A stretch of DNA of 64,000 nt, taken from contig NZ_LGAP01000011.1 in assembly GCF_001270265.1 (NCBI RefSeq), positions 62,001 through 126,000 of the forward strand, in the 5' to 3' direction. The translations under genes were made by a program, and so were the position numbers. The DNA is from Ensifer adhaerens (lineage in GTDB: Bacteria > Pseudomonadota > Alphaproteobacteria > Rhizobiales > Rhizobiaceae). A model generated the notes under the pieces. It was not told the origin of the DNA. It searched no databases and saw only the letters and a list, made by a program, of their open reading frames with translations. This document shows, piece after piece, positions 62,514-64,000 of this stretch; within the stretch, counting starts at the first letter, position 1, and each line of letters begins with the position of its first letter.

Positions 62514-64000
62514 TTACCGCTGCGCGACCGGGCGCACCAGCGGCGTCACGCGGCGGATGGTCACGCGGCGGTTCTCCTCTTCGGGCTCCTGCGTGCGGAT
62601 CTTCAGGAAGCGCTCACCATAGCCTTGGGTGACCAGGTTTTCCGCCGGGATGCCATAGACCTCGGTCAGGAGGACTGCGACGGACTCGGCACGCTCATCG
62701 GAGAGTACCAGGTTCGAGCGGTCGGAACCGACAGCGTCCGTGTGCCCCTCGATGAAGAAGGTTTCACCGGGATCCTTGTCGAGAACCTTCTGCATCGCGT
62801 CCGCAACCTTGCGCAGTGTCTTGGCCTGCGACATCGACACTTCGGCACTACCCGTCAAGAAGTGGATCGTATCGAGATCGATGCGCCGGACCTTGTCACG
62901 GAGACGGGCCGAATTGCGGACCTCATCGATCGTATAGACCCGCTCGACGCGTTCGACCGGTGGCTCGGACAGGAATTCGTAGTAGTCCCGATCCGGTTCC
63001 TCCGAGTAATCGACGATGTAGTCGTCGACCGGAATCGTCAGGCGCATCGGCGGCAGTTCGTAGCCGACGTCGACGATCGCCGGACGCCGTTCCTCCTGAT
63101 ATTCCGGCGCGTACATCAGCACATATTCGTTACCGTCGCTGTCGACGCGCGACCGCTGCAGGATGTTGCCGTACCGGTCGTAGACCGTGACGATGCGATA
63201 GCCGCCCGGGCGGACGATCGTTTCACGAACGCGGCCGCGCGACAGCTGATCGTAGTAGGTCTCTTCCGAATCGCGGCGGAGCCTTGGCCGATCGTCGCCA
63301 CGCACGAAGAACTGGTCGCCGACGCCGAGGACGACGCGATCGTCGACCCTCTCGACCAGTTGCACCTCGGTCACATCATTGTTCGCGGTGTTGTTGATCA
63401 CCGTGTTGTTGATGACCGTGTTGTTGACGATGTTCGTCGTCTCCGGGACCGTGAAGACTGGCGCCGCTTCAACGCGTTGGCCTTCTTCCTTGATCGCGGC
63501 CTCGATCCTCTGCGGGACCGCCTGCCGCACCTCAGCCGGAATCTCCGCCTGGGCCGCGGCGTCATCGGTCGGCGGCGCTATGTTCTGCTCCTGGACACGC
63601 AGCTCTTCGCGCTGCTTGCGCCGAGCCTCGCGCGCCCGGTTGCCACCGGCATTGTCGGCGTCCTTGTCGCTGTCGAGCACAGCCGCGCCGTTATCAACCG
63701 GAAGCACCACGGTTTCATCGGTCGCCGCCGGATCCTGGGCGATCTTGCGCTTCTCTTCCTTCGTGCGCTTGTCGACGACGATCGGAGCGGGCTTGGCCTG
63801 AGGCTCTTCACCCTGGAGCTGCTCGGCCGTTGCGGGTTGCTCGGTCCCCGGAACCGGCTGCTGCTCACCCTCGCCGGTCTGCGGCGTCGGCTGCTCGGCG
63901 GTGGGTTGATCGGCTGTGGCTGCGCCTTCCGGTGCGGCACGCTGTTCGAGGGCCTTCTGCTTCTCGGGCCGCTGTCCTTCCGCCTGCTGCTTGCGTTTCT
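62514..64000 (-). CDS. OmpA-family outer-membrane/peptidoglycan-binding protein (5' end outside window)
   Basis: At least 495 residues; the frame stays open to the end of the window, so the N-terminus lies beyond. The visible N-terminal part is a long linker rich in Gln, Glu, Pro and Ala, with a basic coiled-coil-like stretch (ARRKQREELRVQEQ). A middle region follows (TNIVNNTVINNTVINNT; GVGDQFFVRGDDRPRL) as in rhizobial OmpA-like proteins. The C-terminal OmpA domain (last 120 residues) has IDLDTIHFLTGSAEV, FFIEGHTDAVGSDRSNLVLS and the peptidoglycan-contacting Asp and Arg in this region. It probably links outer membrane and cell wall. Confidence 0.88.
   Translation of the reverse strand, partial: KRKQQAEGQRPEKQKALEQRAAPEGAATADQPTAEQPTPQTGEGEQQPVPGTEQPATAEQLQGEEPQAKPAPIVVDKRTKEEKRKIAQDPAATDETVVLPVDNGAAVLDSDKDADNAGGNRAREARRKQREELRVQEQNIAPPTDDAAAQAEIPAEVRQAVPQRIEAAIKEEGQRVEAAPVFTVPETTNIVNNTVINNTVINNTANNDVTEVQLVERVDDRVVLGVGDQFFVRGDDRPRLRRDSEETYYDQLSRGRVRETIVRPGGYRIVTVYDRYGNILQRSRVDSDGNEYVLMYAPEYQEERRPAIVDVGYELPPMRLTIPVDDYIVDYSEEPDRDYYEFLSEPPVERVERVYTIDEVRNSARLRDKVRRIDLDTIHFLTGSAEVSMSQAKTLRKVADAMQKVLDKDPGETFFIEGHTDAVGSDRSNLVLSDERAESVAVLLTEVYGIPAENLVTQGYGERFLKIRTQEPEEENRRVTIRRVTPLVRPVAQR

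Overview
The window looks like chromosome or chromid DNA of a Rhizobiaceae alphaproteobacterium (Rhizobium/Ensifer/Agrobacterium group). The evidence is the high-GC coding style, the C-P lyase cluster order, the pcaDCHGB-pcaQ and pobA-pobR layout, tripartite tricarboxylate and CUT1 sugar transporters, and short palindromic intergenic repeats of the rhizobial type at about 8.0, 14.4 and 23.5 kb. No tRNA, rRNA, CRISPR array or replication origin was seen. Identifications rest on motifs and family knowledge; no database search was run.

Layout. 0-3 kb: a truncated membrane protein and four unrecognised membrane or exported proteins. 3-9.4 kb: a phosphonate C-P lyase operon (phnGHIJKL plus a hexapeptide-repeat transferase) divergent from phnF, with a PHO box and a palindrome between them and an odd small reading frame between phnI and phnJ. 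9.5-17.5 kb: a convergent operon of PdxA-like dehydrogenase, TctC, TctB, TctA, a sugar isomerase-like protein and a DhaK-DhaL kinase, divergent from a GntR/FCD regulator; this is a likely uptake and breakdown route for a small hydroxy-acid or keto-sugar. 17.8-23.5 kb: a giant FecR-TPR-beta-barrel protein coupled to a CHASE2 adenylate cyclase. 23.6-28.4 kb: a branched-chain-amino-acid-type ABC transporter (livKHMGF).

28.5-37.6 kb is an accessory patch. It holds a complete IS3-family element with inverted repeats and a CTA target duplication, an HNH nuclease, gene remnants and small genes. It also holds a 5-kb cassette bounded by two diverged copies of the queE 3' end. The cassette carries a cytoplasmic subtilisin-like protease translationally coupled to a small propeptide/inhibitor-like protein, and two glycosyltransferases. 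I consider the protease pair the most interesting candidate system here.

37.6-43 kb returns to housekeeping genes: queEDC (7-deazaguanine synthesis), a short-chain dehydrogenase, a cysteine-containing HTH regulator divergent from an iron superoxide dismutase, a flavin reductase and a TPR protein. 43-50.6 kb is an aromatic catabolism supercluster (pcaDCHGB, pcaQ, pobA, pobR) taking 4-hydroxybenzoate through protocatechuate toward 3-oxoadipate. 51-52.3 kb: a FucP/GluP-type sugar permease. 52.4-58.5 kb: a CUT1 sugar ABC transporter operon that also encodes a formylglycine-generating-enzyme-family protein and a ScyD-like propeller protein. 58.8-62.4 kb is rich in debris (broken GNAT, broken CoA-transferase, degenerate toxin-antitoxin pair, transposase scrap) around an intact cyclase-TPR gene. 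The window ends inside a large OmpA-family protein.
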